A stretch of DNA of 64,000 bases from JABLTI01 sp035528035 (GTDB lineage: Archaea > Asgardarchaeota > Heimdallarchaeia > JABLTI01). Positions 16,393 through 24,470 of this stretch are shown in pieces; within the stretch, counting starts at the first letter, position 1; every line of letters starts with the position of its first letter. The stretch is from assembly GCA_035528035.1 (NCBI GenBank), contig DATKZI010000037.1:1-64000 (forward strand), in the 5' to 3' direction. The notes under the pieces are model-generated. The model saw nothing but the letters and a program-made list of their open reading frames with translations, was not told where the DNA came from and ran no database searches. The translations under genes were made by a program, and so were the position numbers.

Positions 16393-17412
16393 TCAGTTCT
16401 TCCAAATATTTGCAGTATTACAGGGTGCAGGTAAATCTTTCATTGTTAGCAACCCAGGTCTAGCTTCTACAACTTTTGGAATAAGATTAACAATCATTGC
16501 TGCAGTGCCAATATCACCATGAACTCCGCCAATAATTGTTTGTTGAATTCCAGGACTACCATCAATTTTTACCGAGTCATATTCTTCATGGTCACCTGCA
16601 TAAGCATAGAAATCAAGAATAATTATTTCTTCATTATTCTTTAAGGCTACACCTCTACTATGAAGTCCCCTTACATAACCTTCTTGTACTCTACCTAAAG
16701 GACTATTAATTTCCTTATCTGCTAACATAGGTTTAGGTGGATATTCAACTATCTTATCAACTTTTAATCCTAAAGCAGCAACAATCATCTGCATAGATTC
16801 TTCCAAACCTACATGACCTGTGATTTCTTTATCAGAATTTTTTTTATTAAATTCACCTACTGTTAATCCAGTTCCGATTTTCTTTTGAAAAGGAATTCGT
16901 CTTTTACTTGAATTCATCATTCGTGTTACATGAATTTTATTAACTGTTTCACAAGGTGCTGTTAAAACTATTGGAAGCAAATCCATAAGATATCCTGGAT
17001 TTATTCCTGAACCTACAACTGTTACACCATTCTTCTTGGCTGCTTCATTGATTTCCTTAGATAATTCTTCGCGCAGGTCCCAGGGATATGATAATTGTTC
17101 ACATAAGGAAATAACATTTATTTTCTTTTCAACAATTTGATGAATCATTGGAGCAATTTTTTCGAGAAATGATGATGTTGCGATAATTACTACATCAATC
17201 TTATCACTAAGTAAAGGTTCTAATTCTTTTGAAATTATCAGTGATTCTCCTTTATTCATTTTTAATAATTCACTGACAGTTTTACCACTATAAGCTGGAT
17301 CAATATCTACAATTCCATGCATATTGATATTTTTCCTTTTTAGGAGGAGCTTAGTTACTAATTGACCCATAGGGCCAAAACCTACTTGAATAATATTGAA
17401 TTTCTTGGCCAT
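16393..17412 (-). CDS. DapB-like NAD(P)-dependent dehydrogenase, resembling 2,4-diaminopentanoate dehydrogenase
   Basis: 339 residues. The N-terminal Rossmann motif is IQVGFGPMGQLV, with IVDIDPAYSG after strand 2 and VVIIATSSF later. GSGINPGYLMDLLPIVL and the C-terminal HGDIGTAAMIVNLIPKVV resemble 2,4-diaminopentanoate dehydrogenase and related amino-acid-derivative dehydrogenases that share the dihydrodipicolinate-reductase fold. It may oxidatively deaminate a diamino acid in ornithine-type fermentation, but no other such gene is nearby, so the substrate is uncertain. Confidence 0.75.
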   Translation of the reverse strand: MAKKFNIIQVGFGPMGQLVTKLLLKRKNINMHGIVDIDPAYSGKTVSELLKMNKGESLIISKELEPLLSDKIDVVIIATSSFLEKIAPMIHQIVEKKINVISLCEQLSYPWDLREELSKEINEAAKKNGVTVVGSGINPGYLMDLLPIVLTAPCETVNKIHVTRMMNSSKRRIPFQKKIGTGLTVGEFNKKNSDKEITGHVGLEESMQMIVAALGLKVDKIVEYPPKPMLADKEINSPLGRVQEGYVRGLHSRGVALKNNEEIIILDFYAYAGDHEEYDSVKIDGSPGIQQTIIGGVHGDIGTAAMIVNLIPKVVEARPGLLTMKDLPAPCNTANIWKN

Positions 17413-17507
17413 TTTTAGTTCACATTAATTTTTAATTTAAAAAAGGATAATTTTGGTGATTAAAATCTTTTTTGTGCCACTTTGTGTCATAAAATGTCAG
17501 TAATTTG

Positions 17508-17579
17508 TGGCTCAGTTACCCCAGTTTAGCTCATTGTCTTGCACAATGACTAGCCAGACCGTACGTTACATCATCGCCA
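17508..17579 (-). ncRNA. Candidate C/D-box-like guide sRNA
   Basis: A GC-richer island in an AT-rich intergenic gap. Read on the minus strand it has UGGC, a C box AUGAUGU (17568-17574), a D box CUGA (17512-17515) and then GCCA, so the ends form a 4-bp stem next to a kink-turn-like C/D pair. A CUGG element about 10 bases after the C box could be D'. A 7-bp hairpin (17531-17549) sits inside, which is unusual for a C/D guide. The bases before the D box (GGGGUAA) could pair with a UUACCCC run that I recall from the 23S peptidyl-transferase region. No program was run; it could be another small RNA. Confidence 0.4.
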
Positions 17580-17684
17580 ATTCTAGATATACAATTAAAA
17601 TCAATTAAGTTTATGGATAAATTTTATTTCTTTCGGATTTTGCATTAGCAAAGTTATTAAGAATAATTCCCTTGAACAAATATA

Positions 17685-18374
17685 ATGAATGAACGAAATA
17701 ACCTCAAACAAAACCAACCTGCTTCTATAGGACATGTTTATGATCAAATAGCAGAAAGCTTCGATTTAAAACGTAAATATCCTTGGAAGGAGGTTATAAA
17801 TTTCATTGATAGTTTATCATCTGATAATCTTGTTCTAGATCTAGGTTGTGGAAATGGACGTCATTCATCTCAATTATTGCAAAGGAATCATACAGTGATC
17901 TGTTCAGATATTTCTTATAAAATTTTACAAATAGCTTTACAAAACGAATTAAAGAATTATCGAAATGTAATTACTGGAATTGTGAACGCTGATGGATTAT
18001 GTTTACCTTTCCATAAGGATTCATTTGATACTATTTTATCAATAGCAGTTATTCATCACTTATCTACTGAAACACAAAGAACTAATTTTTTGAAAGAGAT
18101 TTATAGAACTCTAAGATCTAAAGGAACTGCTTTAATTAGCTGTTGGTTAAGAACACACCCACGATTTTCAAAAAAAGATCTTGCAAATGAAATTCTTGCA
18201 GGTAAAAAGGAAATCTATGTTCCATGGACAATGCAAGATGAAAGAAAAATAATTCGGTACTATTATTTATTTGATCCCGAGGAATTAGAAAAGTTAGTGA
18301 AATCAATCGGATTCAAAATTAACAATTCTGAAATATCAAATCATAACTTATTTTTAACCATAACAAAAGAATGA
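17685..18374 (+). CDS. Trm9/ABH8-like tRNA wobble-uridine methyltransferase
   Basis: 229 residues, class I methyltransferase with SAM motif VLDLGCGNGRHS (near 49-60). Several segments resemble yeast Trm9 and the human ABH8 methyltransferase domain: YDQIAESFDLKRKYPW at the N-terminus, ADGLCLPFHKDSFD, SIAVIHHLSTETQR, and VPWTMQ followed by RYYYLFDPEEL. Those enzymes methylate carboxymethyl-uridine at the tRNA wobble position with Trm112 as partner. Function here is inferred from these motifs. A candidate sRNA lies just upstream on the other strand. Confidence 0.78.
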   Translation: MNERNNLKQNQPASIGHVYDQIAESFDLKRKYPWKEVINFIDSLSSDNLVLDLGCGNGRHSSQLLQRNHTVICSDISYKILQIALQNELKNYRNVITGIVNADGLCLPFHKDSFDTILSIAVIHHLSTETQRTNFLKEIYRTLRSKGTALISCWLRTHPRFSKKDLANEILAGKKEIYVPWTMQDERKIIRYYYLFDPEELEKLVKSIGFKINNSEISNHNLFLTITKE

Positions 18375-18500
18375 CTTTCTGTGCAAGGTTATGTACTATA
18401 CAATTAATTTAAGAATGACTTAATAGAATAATTATTTAGAAATATTACTTGTTAATATTACATCTTTCATATAAACTGAAAAGATGGGGGCAACATATAA

Positions 18501-19646
18501 TTGCTTATTAAGAAATTAAAACGATTATATAGAAGAAGAAAAGCAGTCAGTCCTGTAGTAGCAACATTACTATTAATAGCTCTTGTTGTTGCAGCAACTG
18601 CGGTTGTATTCATAATTTATTATAAGGTACTTAGGAAATCAAAGCTCGATGCAGCCATTATTGGTATTAAAGACACAAATAAAGATTCAAGATTTGATGA
18701 GATTACACTTCAAATAGCAAATACTGGAACCCTAACTGCTGATATTGTCAATATAACTATTTGGACTGTTCCCGCTAGTGTGCAAGGGGATCAAAATTAT
18801 TGGGTAGCGCATTTGGGATGGGAATTTACTAATCCGAATCAAGCAACACTAAATCCCTCAGAGATAATTAATGCTAAAATAACTGGTGAAGACCAAATTG
18901 GGTTAACTTTCTGGGAATATACTTATTACCGATTAGAAATGCAATTCTCGGGGAACAGTGCACCACTTATAACAGATTGGGCAAAACTAAATGATTTTGC
19001 TGATTTAAGTGACTTACTTTTAACATTTGAAAACTTTAATCTAACAGCAAATGCGTTTGAAGGAACAATTGATGACCCTTCACGTGCAGCAAACAACTAT
19101 TTAACTAATGATGATGGGGAATACCAATTAACCGAAAACAGTCAAAATTATTTACCCGTTTTGGATGAAGGTGTTGTTCCATTTTATATTGGTTCACAAG
19201 TAGTTGTTTTTCATTCAGTAAATGGTAATTTAACATTACAACCATTACAACAAATATTCGATACAAGTGATAATCCATTCAGATGTACAAAATTCTTCAT
19301 GCTTGGATTAACAGGCTCATGGGGTGATGAATTCCCTGCAAATGAATGGGCATTGAATGTGACCTATGTTTACACTGATAATAGTTTTGATTCTTACCTT
19401 CTCAATAAATCTTACATTGATGATTGGTGGTATGGTTCAAATCCCGGTGGTATTTGCATTTCAGCACCAAATGGTCTTATAACGGAGATCGATTTAGGCA
19501 CACAGGCAGATACACCTCATTCCCATATTCATACTCACACTACAAGATTTTTCATTGATTACTACAAATATTTGAAAGCAATCATTTTCACAGATCCAGG
19601 TGATGATGCTTCAGCAGCTCATCTCCTATCTTTGGTTGTTAGATAG
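18501..19646 (+). CDS. Type IV pilin-like surface protein, paralogue 1
   Basis: 381 residues with the archaeal pilin N-terminus: basic KKLKRLYRRRK, then AVSPVVATLLLIALVVAATA, as in the archaeal type IV pilin N-terminal domain processed by a PibD/FlaK-type peptidase. The remaining 330 residues are a large extracellular region, far longer than most pilins. Its C-terminal half (VVFHSVN, LGLTGSWGDEFP, YIDDWWYGSN, EIDLGTQAD, HIHTHT) recurs in the next gene and looks beta-sandwich-like, perhaps a binding domain. The start is TTG. A strong hairpin terminator follows. Confidence 0.85.
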   Translation: MLIKKLKRLYRRRKAVSPVVATLLLIALVVAATAVVFIIYYKVLRKSKLDAAIIGIKDTNKDSRFDEITLQIANTGTLTADIVNITIWTVPASVQGDQNYWVAHLGWEFTNPNQATLNPSEIINAKITGEDQIGLTFWEYTYYRLEMQFSGNSAPLITDWAKLNDFADLSDLLLTFENFNLTANAFEGTIDDPSRAANNYLTNDDGEYQLTENSQNYLPVLDEGVVPFYIGSQVVVFHSVNGNLTLQPLQQIFDTSDNPFRCTKFFMLGLTGSWGDEFPANEWALNVTYVYTDNSFDSYLLNKSYIDDWWYGSNPGGICISAPNGLITEIDLGTQADTPHSHIHTHTTRFFIDYYKYLKAIIFTDPGDDASAAHLLSLVVR

Positions 19647-19663
19647 TCCTACCATAAAGGCAA

Positions 19664-19691
19664 CCCTGCATTGCAGGGCAACAATTTTTTT
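19664..19691 (+). terminator. Strong hairpin plus T-run after the first pilin-like gene
   Basis: CCCTGC (19664-19669) and GCAGGG (19673-19678) form a 6-bp GC-rich stem with a 3-base loop, followed by seven T's at 19685-19691. This is among the clearest terminator-like structures in the window and separates the two pilin-like genes. Confidence 0.6.
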
Positions 19692-19739
19692 ATCTTAATT
19701 TGTTAAGTTTATTTAATTTAAAATAAAAGTATCACAAAG

Positions 19740-19755
19740 CGAAAGCATATATTTA
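19740..19755 (+). promoter_or_regulatory. Promoter of the second pilin-like gene
   Basis: A BRE-like CGAAAGC is followed by TATA-like CATATATTTAG (about 19746-19755), roughly 80 bases before the ATG at 19834. It lies just after the terminator of the first paralogue, so the two genes can be expressed separately. Confidence 0.4.
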
Positions 19756-19833
19756 GGAATCCGTTATAATATATTGTCTAGATAATATTTAATTGTTAAA
19801 AGTATATACTATCTTATATTTGGTGGATGTTCG

Positions 19834-20985
19834 ATGTTTAAAACCATAAAACGATTGATTCGTCGGAGAAAAGCTGTTAGCCCTGTAATTTCAGCTATTT
19901 TACTAATTGCTTTAGTGGTTATTTCTGTTTCAGCAGTTTATTTCCTTATCCTACCATATATGAATAAAGTAAGTTTGTATGCTTCTATTTATCGTGTAAG
20001 TGATACCAATAAAGATTCAAGATATGAAAAAATTACTTTATTTTTATCTAATGCAGGAACAAACGCAGTAGAAATAAATGAAGTTTCAGTATGGACCGCA
20101 ACAGATGAGACTATTGGCGATCAAGATACTTGGTTAAAACATGAAGAATGGATTTTTTCCCGTACATCTGGCAATATTGTTCATCCATCTATCTTCAAAG
20201 AAGAAACATTAACCAGTAATAATCAATTAGAGCTAACTATTGAAACAACCACCTATTATAGACTAGAAATCTATTTTTCTGGAAATGATAACCCCTATAT
20301 CAGTTCATGGGAAGCTCTCGATGATCAAGTTGATTTTTCTGATCTTGTTGAAGATTTTGAAAAATTTGATTTACAAGCATGGGGGATGACTGGAACAATA
20401 GATGTCCCTGGGTGGCCATCTAATAATTATCAAACTTATGGTGGACCTGAATATGGTCCGATAATTTCAGGTCAAAATGTTTGGTTACCAGTTATTGGTG
20501 AAACCAAATTAGTACAATTCTTTTTCACAGGCAAAATAGTAGTATTTCACTCAGTAAATAATGGTAATATTACTGGGCAACCTCTAATACAACAAATAAA
20601 TAGAACTGAAGCTCCTTTTAAAGCTCAAAAATTATTTGTTTTAGGATTAGCAGGTTCATGGGGAGATGAATTTCCTAATGGAGCTACAGCTATTACTTTG
20701 AATGTCACATATACAGATGGAACTTCATCTATTTGGCAATTAGGTCATGATTACATAGATGATTGGTGGTATACTTCAAATAATCCTAAAAAATGTATCT
20801 CTGCACCTTATGGTAAAATTACTGAAATTGATTTAGGTTATCAAGTTGATTATCCTTATCAACACATTCATACACATACAGCAAGTTTCCAATTAAACTA
20901 TTATAAATATGTGCAATTTGTTTCCTTTATTGATCCCGGAAATGACAATTCTGGTGCCCATCTATTGTCGATTTCAGCAGGTTAA
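19834..20985 (+). CDS. Type IV pilin-like surface protein, paralogue 2
   Basis: 383 residues, clearly paralogous to the gene before it. The N-terminal IKRLIRRRKAVSPVISAILL and following hydrophobic stretch are the archaeal pilin signal. Shared landmarks include SDTNKDSRYEKITL, TYYRLEIYFSGN, VVFHSVN, LGLAGSWGDEFP, YIDDWWYTSN, CISAPYGKITEIDLG, HIHTHT and DPGNDNSGAHLLS. The middle 100 residues have diverged more. It is probably exported and built into, or anchored like, a pilus as an adhesin. It has its own promoter and shares a terminator hairpin with the convergent DUF362 gene. Confidence 0.85.
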   Translation: MFKTIKRLIRRRKAVSPVISAILLIALVVISVSAVYFLILPYMNKVSLYASIYRVSDTNKDSRYEKITLFLSNAGTNAVEINEVSVWTATDETIGDQDTWLKHEEWIFSRTSGNIVHPSIFKEETLTSNNQLELTIETTTYYRLEIYFSGNDNPYISSWEALDDQVDFSDLVEDFEKFDLQAWGMTGTIDVPGWPSNNYQTYGGPEYGPIISGQNVWLPVIGETKLVQFFFTGKIVVFHSVNNGNITGQPLIQQINRTEAPFKAQKLFVLGLAGSWGDEFPNGATAITLNVTYTDGTSSIWQLGHDYIDDWWYTSNNPKKCISAPYGKITEIDLGYQVDYPYQHIHTHTASFQLNYYKYVQFVSFIDPGNDNSGAHLLSISAG

Positions 20986-20991
20986 ATGAAG

Positions 20992-21012
20992 AGTTGAAAT
21001 AATTTTTCAACT
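20992..21012. terminator. Hairpin between convergent genes
   Basis: AGTTGAAA (20992-20999) and TTTCAACT (21005-21012) make a perfect 8-bp stem with a 5-base loop, followed on the plus strand by T-rich sequence. It overlaps the stop codon of the leftward DUF362 gene and probably ends both transcripts. Confidence 0.5.
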
Positions 21013-21801
21013 TTCTTTTCTATTTTTTTCAGTTAATATTTCTAAATATCTGGGCATTGGTTTTTTCAGAATCTCAAGAACTTTCAGATCTATCTCGAGT
21101 GCATTATCTCCTAGTATGATCTTTCCCCATTGTATGGGTTTCCCCTCACTTGCCTCTCCATAGAGCGCTACACGTCCATCACAAATATAGAGGTCAAAAG
21201 GAGTAAATTTTTCCACTGCTTGATATATTCCTGCTACAGATTTATGCAAGTCTTTGTGCAATGAATCTCTTTTGTATGATTCATTATCCTTTTTGTATTT
21301 GTTTTTTGGAGGTAAACCGAAAAAATTCTTTATAGCATTCGATAGAAAGAGTTTACCTTCATCATCGTCATAAAATTTGATAACTGGCATTGAAATCCTC
21401 AAATCACAATCTCGAAGAAATGTTGGTAAAAAATGGCTTCCATCTATATCTGTTTCTATTTCAGTGCTTGGTTGTTGATTTAAATCCATAAAAGTAATTG
21501 TGTAATCCTTTAATTCTTCCACTAGCCCATTTTTTTCAAAAACTTCTCTTGCAGAATAATTACTTGTGGTCCCTTCCCCAATGATTATTTCTTTTGGTGA
21601 ATATTTCATTAAAACATTAATTGTTGTTTTTATTATATCTAATGAAGTGGTATATGGGGCAGGTTTCGGATACCCCATATTTGGTTTTATGAATATTATC
21701 TGATTTTTAAGTTTAGATTTTTTATTTCTAATTTTTATACATTCATCCAAATTCTCTTCTAATTTCTCAAGAGATTCATTAATAATGATCAATTTTTTCA
21801 C
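21007..21801 (-). CDS. DUF362-family protein
   Basis: 264 residues. Landmarks of DUF362 are IIFIKPNMGYPKPAPYTTSL near the N-terminus, IIGEGTTSNYSAREVFEKNG, DLRISMPVIKFYDDD, LFLSNAIKNFFGLPP and LYICDGRVALYGEASEG, with a final GDNALEIDLKVLEIL. Many DUF362 proteins carry ferredoxin domains, but this one has no cysteine clusters. The family's biochemical role is unclear. It lies 12 bases after the DHH phosphoesterase on the same strand and is probably co-transcribed. Confidence 0.82.
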   Translation of the reverse strand: MKKLIIINESLEKLEENLDECIKIRNKKSKLKNQIIFIKPNMGYPKPAPYTTSLDIIKTTINVLMKYSPKEIIIGEGTTSNYSAREVFEKNGLVEELKDYTITFMDLNQQPSTEIETDIDGSHFLPTFLRDCDLRISMPVIKFYDDDEGKLFLSNAIKNFFGLPPKNKYKKDNESYKRDSLHKDLHKSVAGIYQAVEKFTPFDLYICDGRVALYGEASEGKPIQWGKIILGDNALEIDLKVLEILKKPMPRYLEILTEKNRKES

Positions 21802-21813
21802 TCAATTTTTCAT

Positions 21814-22794
21814 CTATAATTGTTTCTGAATTTCAAAGTCTAATAAATCTAAAAATTTATTCCATTTGTTGTGTTTTATTGATGCTCCAGCAGCTGAAGG
21901 GTGGCCACCGCCACTCCCATTTGCTTCTAATGCCGCTCTTCTCGTTGCAATGTTAAGATCAATTCGATCATCTCTTCGACGTATTGATGCAGATATTTTA
22001 TCACTAGAAGAATTTCCACAAATTCCTACAGGTTTATTGGTTGCTGTTGCAGCAAATAATGCTCCTTTACCTACAAATCCTCCACCTGTTGGGATATCAA
22101 GAATGTAACCAAGATTAATTTTAGCTTGAGCATTTTTATGAACATAATCTCTAACAGCATGTTCAACGATTGAACCTCTTAGAGCTCGTTCCACTAGATC
22201 ATTTAATTCACTTGGTAAAATTCCTAATGCCATCCTTTCAATAAGACTCTTTTTCAAAACATTATCATCACCAATTGGTATTTCACCTAAAGCTTGAACG
22301 ATTATTGCTGCTTGAAATGTTATGCTCCGATGGTCATAATCATTCATAACTTCTTGTGCAAAAATAGTTTCCATTTTATAATCACCTACAGAACCTACTG
22401 CTGCCAAGAATTTATGTTTCCAATTTAGTTTATCTTCAAATAAGAGATATGTTAGTTCTGCAGCACAACCTTTTAGTTCGTGTTGAACAATTGACGCGGG
22501 AATATTTTTCTCTGTGATGCCTTCTGGGAAAGGATGATGGTCAATATAGATAATTTCTGTTCCAAGAGTTTTTAACCTCTCCATTTCTTTAAACACATTA
22601 TTGTAATCCCTTTCATTCAAAGCAATATCTGTTATAATTATTCTATCTAATTTATTTTTGATTCTCTTTAGATCATCATCAAGACTAATCGGTCTTGTTA
22701 ACCAAATATTAGCACCAGGATTTGCTGCTAAAGCAATTGCTCCTGATGTGAGTCCATCACAATCATGGTGACACATTATTAGAATTTCGTTCAT
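21814..22794 (-). CDS. DHH/DHHA1-family phosphoesterase
   Basis: 326 residues from the ATG at 22794, preferred over the ATG at 22812 because GTGAT lies 5 bases before it and the fold starts at once (ILIMCHHDCDGLTSGA). The motif IDHHPFPEG is the DHH signature, and GSGGGHPSAAGASI is the DHHA1 C-terminal domain. The family includes RecJ-like nucleases, oligoribonucleases and cyclic-nucleotide phosphodiesterases; the substrate here cannot be decided. It is distinct from the larger zinc-finger DHH protein at 51 kb. Confidence 0.88.
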   Translation of the reverse strand: MNEILIMCHHDCDGLTSGAIALAANPGANIWLTRPISLDDDLKRIKNKLDRIIITDIALNERDYNNVFKEMERLKTLGTEIIYIDHHPFPEGITEKNIPASIVQHELKGCAAELTYLLFEDKLNWKHKFLAAVGSVGDYKMETIFAQEVMNDYDHRSITFQAAIIVQALGEIPIGDDNVLKKSLIERMALGILPSELNDLVERALRGSIVEHAVRDYVHKNAQAKINLGYILDIPTGGGFVGKGALFAATATNKPVGICGNSSSDKISASIRRRDDRIDLNIATRRAALEANGSGGGHPSAAGASIKHNKWNKFLDLLDFEIQKQL

Positions 22795-22916
22795 AAAAAT
22801 CACTTTTTTCATTTTTCAATTGTATTATTATTATATATTATAAGCAACAATTATTTTAAATGACCGCTCTATGCTATCCTTAGTTAAAAATACAAAAAAA
22901 CTCTTAGGTTGTCACA

Positions 22917-23825
22917 GTGAGTAAATTCGTTCTACATACTGGATGGAAAATGAAACCAAAACCAATTGCTTATATCCTTTATATCACAAAAGACTCAAAA
23001 CATGAACAAATCCTAGATTTGGTTCCAGGAAAGCAATTGACCATTAAAATTGCTCCAAATGAACCTAAATTCTGTATTGGTTTTAATAGTCCTCAAGGTG
23101 AAAGAATGCCTTGTCCATCTGTAGAAATTATACCTCAAAATAAAGTTCAATGTCAAAATTGTTCACTAAATGAATTTTATCTTTGTCGTGCTTATTGCCA
23201 AGGAGATTTTTGTCATCCCTCAAGTGAAGAAGCAAGAGAATATTGTTGGAAAACATCTGCTTCTATTTATCTTACTTCAATCAGTGGTAAAATGAAAGTA
23301 GGTTCTTCAACAAGTCCATTAAGAAGATGGATTGATCAAGGAAGCGATGCTGGAATAGTCATTGGTCAAGGAGTTGGTTTGGATCCAAGAGCTCTTGAAT
23401 ATCAAATAGGAACTAAATTATCATTAACTATGGCTGTAAGAATATCTCAAAAAATAAATTACTTAGGGAAATCGATTGATAGAAAGCATATTAGCGAACA
23501 AATGAGTGCTGCTATTGAAGAAGTTTATTCCTCAATTAAATCTGAAATCTTGTTCCCTCGAGATAAATTAGAAGAAATAACTTTTCTAGATGAAATTTAT
23601 GGTGATATTTCAAAAATACAAATGAGACCCTTACTTAAGAAGCGGTCTTCCGAAGGCTTAGAAATAAGTGGTTCAATCGTAGGAGTAAAAGGTTCTATAC
23701 TTGTTCTAAAGAATTTAGAAACTTATTTTGCTACTAATTTAAATGACTTGATAGGTTCTCATGTGTTAATTACTGAGGAATCTATCGATATGAAAGGACA
23801 AAAAAGTCTATTCGACTTTGTTTAA
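22917..23825 (+). CDS. DUF2797-family zinc-binding protein
   Basis: 302 residues from a GTG start. A cysteine-rich segment (CQNCSLNEFYLCRAYC, then CHPS and YCW) is followed by SIYLTSISGKMKVGSSTS and RRWIDQGSDAGIVIGQG, which resemble a GIY-YIG-like nuclease core and are hallmarks of DUF2797. The function of the family is not established; nucleic-acid processing is suspected. It is divergent from the DHH gene. Confidence 0.8.
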   Translation: MSKFVLHTGWKMKPKPIAYILYITKDSKHEQILDLVPGKQLTIKIAPNEPKFCIGFNSPQGERMPCPSVEIIPQNKVQCQNCSLNEFYLCRAYCQGDFCHPSSEEAREYCWKTSASIYLTSISGKMKVGSSTSPLRRWIDQGSDAGIVIGQGVGLDPRALEYQIGTKLSLTMAVRISQKINYLGKSIDRKHISEQMSAAIEEVYSSIKSEILFPRDKLEEITFLDEIYGDISKIQMRPLLKKRSSEGLEISGSIVGVKGSILVLKNLETYFATNLNDLIGSHVLITEESIDMKGQKSLFDFV

Positions 23826-23833
23826 TCAATTTG

Positions 23834-24265
23834 CTAATTTTTTGAATTTTCTTTCATATTTTTTAAATAAACTAGAGTTAATGGTAGAACAATCATTACT
23901 ATTGAACATATTAATGATATAATTGCTAAAACAAGTGATGTTGTATCCATATTTACAACAGCTAAATAGATAATGGTTTCAATCGTAGTAAGTAACCCTA
24001 TTAAAATGGCTGCTAATAATCCCCAAAAATAATTTCTCTCAAAATAGACAAATGCTAGAGTACCAGCACTTATGAGAATCATGAGTATTCCAAAATAAAG
24101 GAATAATTCTGTGAAAGTATACTGTATTGAAACTAAAAGCATTATAATATCAAGCAAAAGATAAAATGAAATTAAAATTGATATCCACATAGAATAGTGC
24201 TTCAGATAATATTGAAGATATGTTTCGCTTTTAATTTGCTGTGGAATGGATTCCTCATTAGACAT
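23834..24265 (-). CDS. Small four-helix membrane protein
   Basis: 143 residues with four predicted membrane helices (about 26-48, 50-72, 77-98 and 108-133) between a short polar N-terminus and a Lys-rich C-terminus. No motif or family is recognised. It is convergent with the DUF2797 gene and divergent from hef. Probably a plasma-membrane protein; function unknown. Confidence 0.72.
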   Translation of the reverse strand: MSNEESIPQQIKSETYLQYYLKHYSMWISILISFYLLLDIIMLLVSIQYTFTELFLYFGILMILISAGTLAFVYFERNYFWGLLAAILIGLLTTIETIIYLAVVNMDTTSLVLAIISLICSIVMIVLPLTLVYLKNMKENSKN

Positions 24266-24470
24266 ATGTATAACATCCTATTAATCAATCAAATAGGTAA
24301 TTGCATATATTTTTTTAAAGATTAGCTAGACTAGCAAATCTCAAGTAACAATTTAGATTAATTAATACCTTTCGATTCATCGTAACATTTTAGTTTTGGG
24401 TATCCCCCTAATAAACACATTAATTAATCATATGCTTAAGCGAAAAACAGACATTGTTTGGTGATAGAAG

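Noticed and set aside
17500..17585. tRNA gene in the GC-richer gap
   Set aside because: No cloverleaf, T-loop TTCGAAT or acceptor pairing could be drawn; a C/D-like layout fits better.
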